A DNA stretch of 6,979 nucleotides, taken from assembly GCA_021323495.1 (NCBI GenBank), contig JAJQJO010000362.1, positions 1-6,979 on the forward strand, given 5' to 3'. The position numbers and the translations under genes were made by a program. The stretch's first letter is position 1; each line of letters opens with the position of its first letter. This DNA is from Cellvibrio sp. (lineage in GTDB: Bacteria; Pseudomonadota; Gammaproteobacteria; Pseudomonadales; Cellvibrionaceae). The notes below the pieces were generated by a model. It did no database searches. It was not told the DNA's origin and saw only the letters and a program-made list of their open reading frames with translations. Positions 6,450-6,979 of the stretch are shown here, one piece after another.

Positions 6450-6674
6450 GCCAAAACGCTAATCTCTTTATGTGTTTATCTGTTTACGCACTGCGCCGGC
6501 GACGATGATGTTATTGCTGCGGCCCACGCCTTGCCAAAAAAATGCATCCGCATTATTACGCAAGATTGATGCCTGAGCCTAGAAGTTTTAAAGCGACGAT
6601 TCACAAAAGCATCTGGACCAGAGAATCACCCGGAAACGCTGCGCTATTGATAGTGGCCAGCCTAAAAGAAAGCG

Positions 6675-6696
6675 ATTGGCTGCAACAGCAGCCAAT
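6675..6696 (-). terminator. Probable rho-independent terminator of the solute-binding protein gene
   Basis: A perfect 9-bp stem, ATTGGCTGC (6675-6683) with GCAGCCAAT (6688-6696), encloses a 4-base loop. On the minus strand it is followed by CGC and then TTTCTTTT, a slightly offset and interrupted T run. It lies 37 bases beyond the stop at 6734. Confidence 0.65.
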
Positions 6697-6733
6697 GTCA
6701 TGGAAAGGCGATGACAAATATCACCACACCGCA

Positions 6734-6979
6734 TTAAAGCGAAGGGGTGAAATCAATCATTTCCGCAGGCAGGATCGGATTTTTAAGGGTGATTTTTGTT
6801 CTATCCGATAGCTTCAGGTTTTTTAATTCAGCGCCAAAATAACGGTTGAAAATCTTATCCAATTCACCATTGCTGCTGATTGCTTGCAGGCCTTTTGTGA
6901 CGCGCGCAGCCAACGCCTGATTGTCGGGATTCACGTAAAATACCAAGGGAAACGGGTAATAAACCAACAGCGATGAATC
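6734..6979 (-). CDS. Family-3 periplasmic solute-binding protein, C-terminal part (5' end outside window)
   Basis: The frame is open from the right edge to the TAA at 6734-6736, giving the last 81 residues; the start lies beyond the window. The sequence YYPFPLVFYVNPDNQALAARVTKGLQ, then NGELDKIFNRYFG, has the C-terminal pattern of bacterial extracellular solute-binding proteins of family 3: a helix of the second lobe, then the closing D-x-I-F-x-x-Y/H-F segment. The tail with LSDRTKITLKNPILP matches, as I recall, a group of stand-alone periplasmic proteins of this fold in gammaproteobacteria that are not next to amino-acid permease genes. Ligand unknown; it may be an uptake binding protein or a sensor-like protein. 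It reads in the same direction as the ABC export operon, but a probable terminator and a 348-base gap separate them, so it is likely a separate unit. Confidence 0.75.
   Translation of the reverse strand, partial: DSSLLVYYPFPLVFYVNPDNQALAARVTKGLQAISSNGELDKIFNRYFGAELKNLKLSDRTKITLKNPILPAEMIDFTPSL

Larger units (their letters stand above)
6386..6733. other. Non-coding region between the adaptor gene and the solute-binding protein gene
   Basis: This 348-base stretch holds the leader of the ABC export operon (two dyads at 6408-6419 and 6422-6449) and the terminator of the solute-binding protein gene. Between about 6450 and 6670 I see no RNA gene, repeat or convincing coding frame. An 89-codon plus-strand frame (6542-6811) runs into the antisense of the solute-binding gene and has no recognisable motifs. 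A promoter for the operon must lie here or inside the neighbouring gene, but no pair of boxes with good spacing stands out. Weak candidates are TTGGCA with TATCAA, spaced 16 bases, inside the dyad region. Confidence 0.55.

Noticed and set aside
6542..6811. 89-codon plus-strand frame in the right-hand gap
   Set aside because: It has no good ribosome binding site or motifs, crosses the probable terminator and overlaps the antisense of the solute-binding protein gene.
1..6979. CRISPR arrays, tRNA or rRNA genes, insertion sequences, phage genes
   Set aside because: I saw no regular repeat-spacer pattern, cloverleaf, rRNA core sequence, transposase motif or terminal inverted repeats on either strand.

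Overview
The window looks like a piece of a gammaproteobacterial chromosome, most likely a Cellvibrio or Saccharophagus-type polysaccharide degrader. I infer this from moderate GC content, a sugar-type MFS carrier facing a LacI-family regulator, and family resemblances recalled from memory; no marker gene settles it.

Layout, left to right. Positions 1-558 (+) hold the C-terminal half of an MFS sugar carrier whose start lies outside the window. A strong stem-loop at 577-611 serves as terminator for this gene and for the convergent LacI-family repressor (629-1669, -), which uses a TTG start. Positions 1670-1962 are non-coding: the repressor's upstream region with four imperfect copies of an 11-base repeat (1772-1820), then the terminator of the next operon (1916-1940).

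The centre, 1963-6385, is a four-cistron ABC export system read on the minus strand. Its order is periplasmic adaptor (HlyD/RND type, 5165-6385), ATPase (4237-4971), first FtsX/MacB-type permease (3156-4234) and second permease (1963-3153). The adaptor should bridge an inner-membrane complex of ATPase plus two different permeases to a TolC-like outer-membrane channel, which is not in the window. The substrate cannot be read from the sequence. Positions 6386-6733 are non-coding and carry dyads upstream of the adaptor and a probable terminator. The right edge (6734-6979, -) is the C-terminal part of a family-3 periplasmic solute-binding protein.

The most notable point is that the first permease is split into two frames exactly at a run of eight A residues, arranged as a canonical A_AAA_AAA slippery heptamer. 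A -1 slip, or one extra A, joins the halves into a continuous conserved sequence. The same gene also seems to lack about a dozen residues after its first membrane helix. It may therefore be a decaying gene, a sequencing or assembly error, or a recoded gene; sequence alone does not decide. I see no clearly new multi-gene system here.
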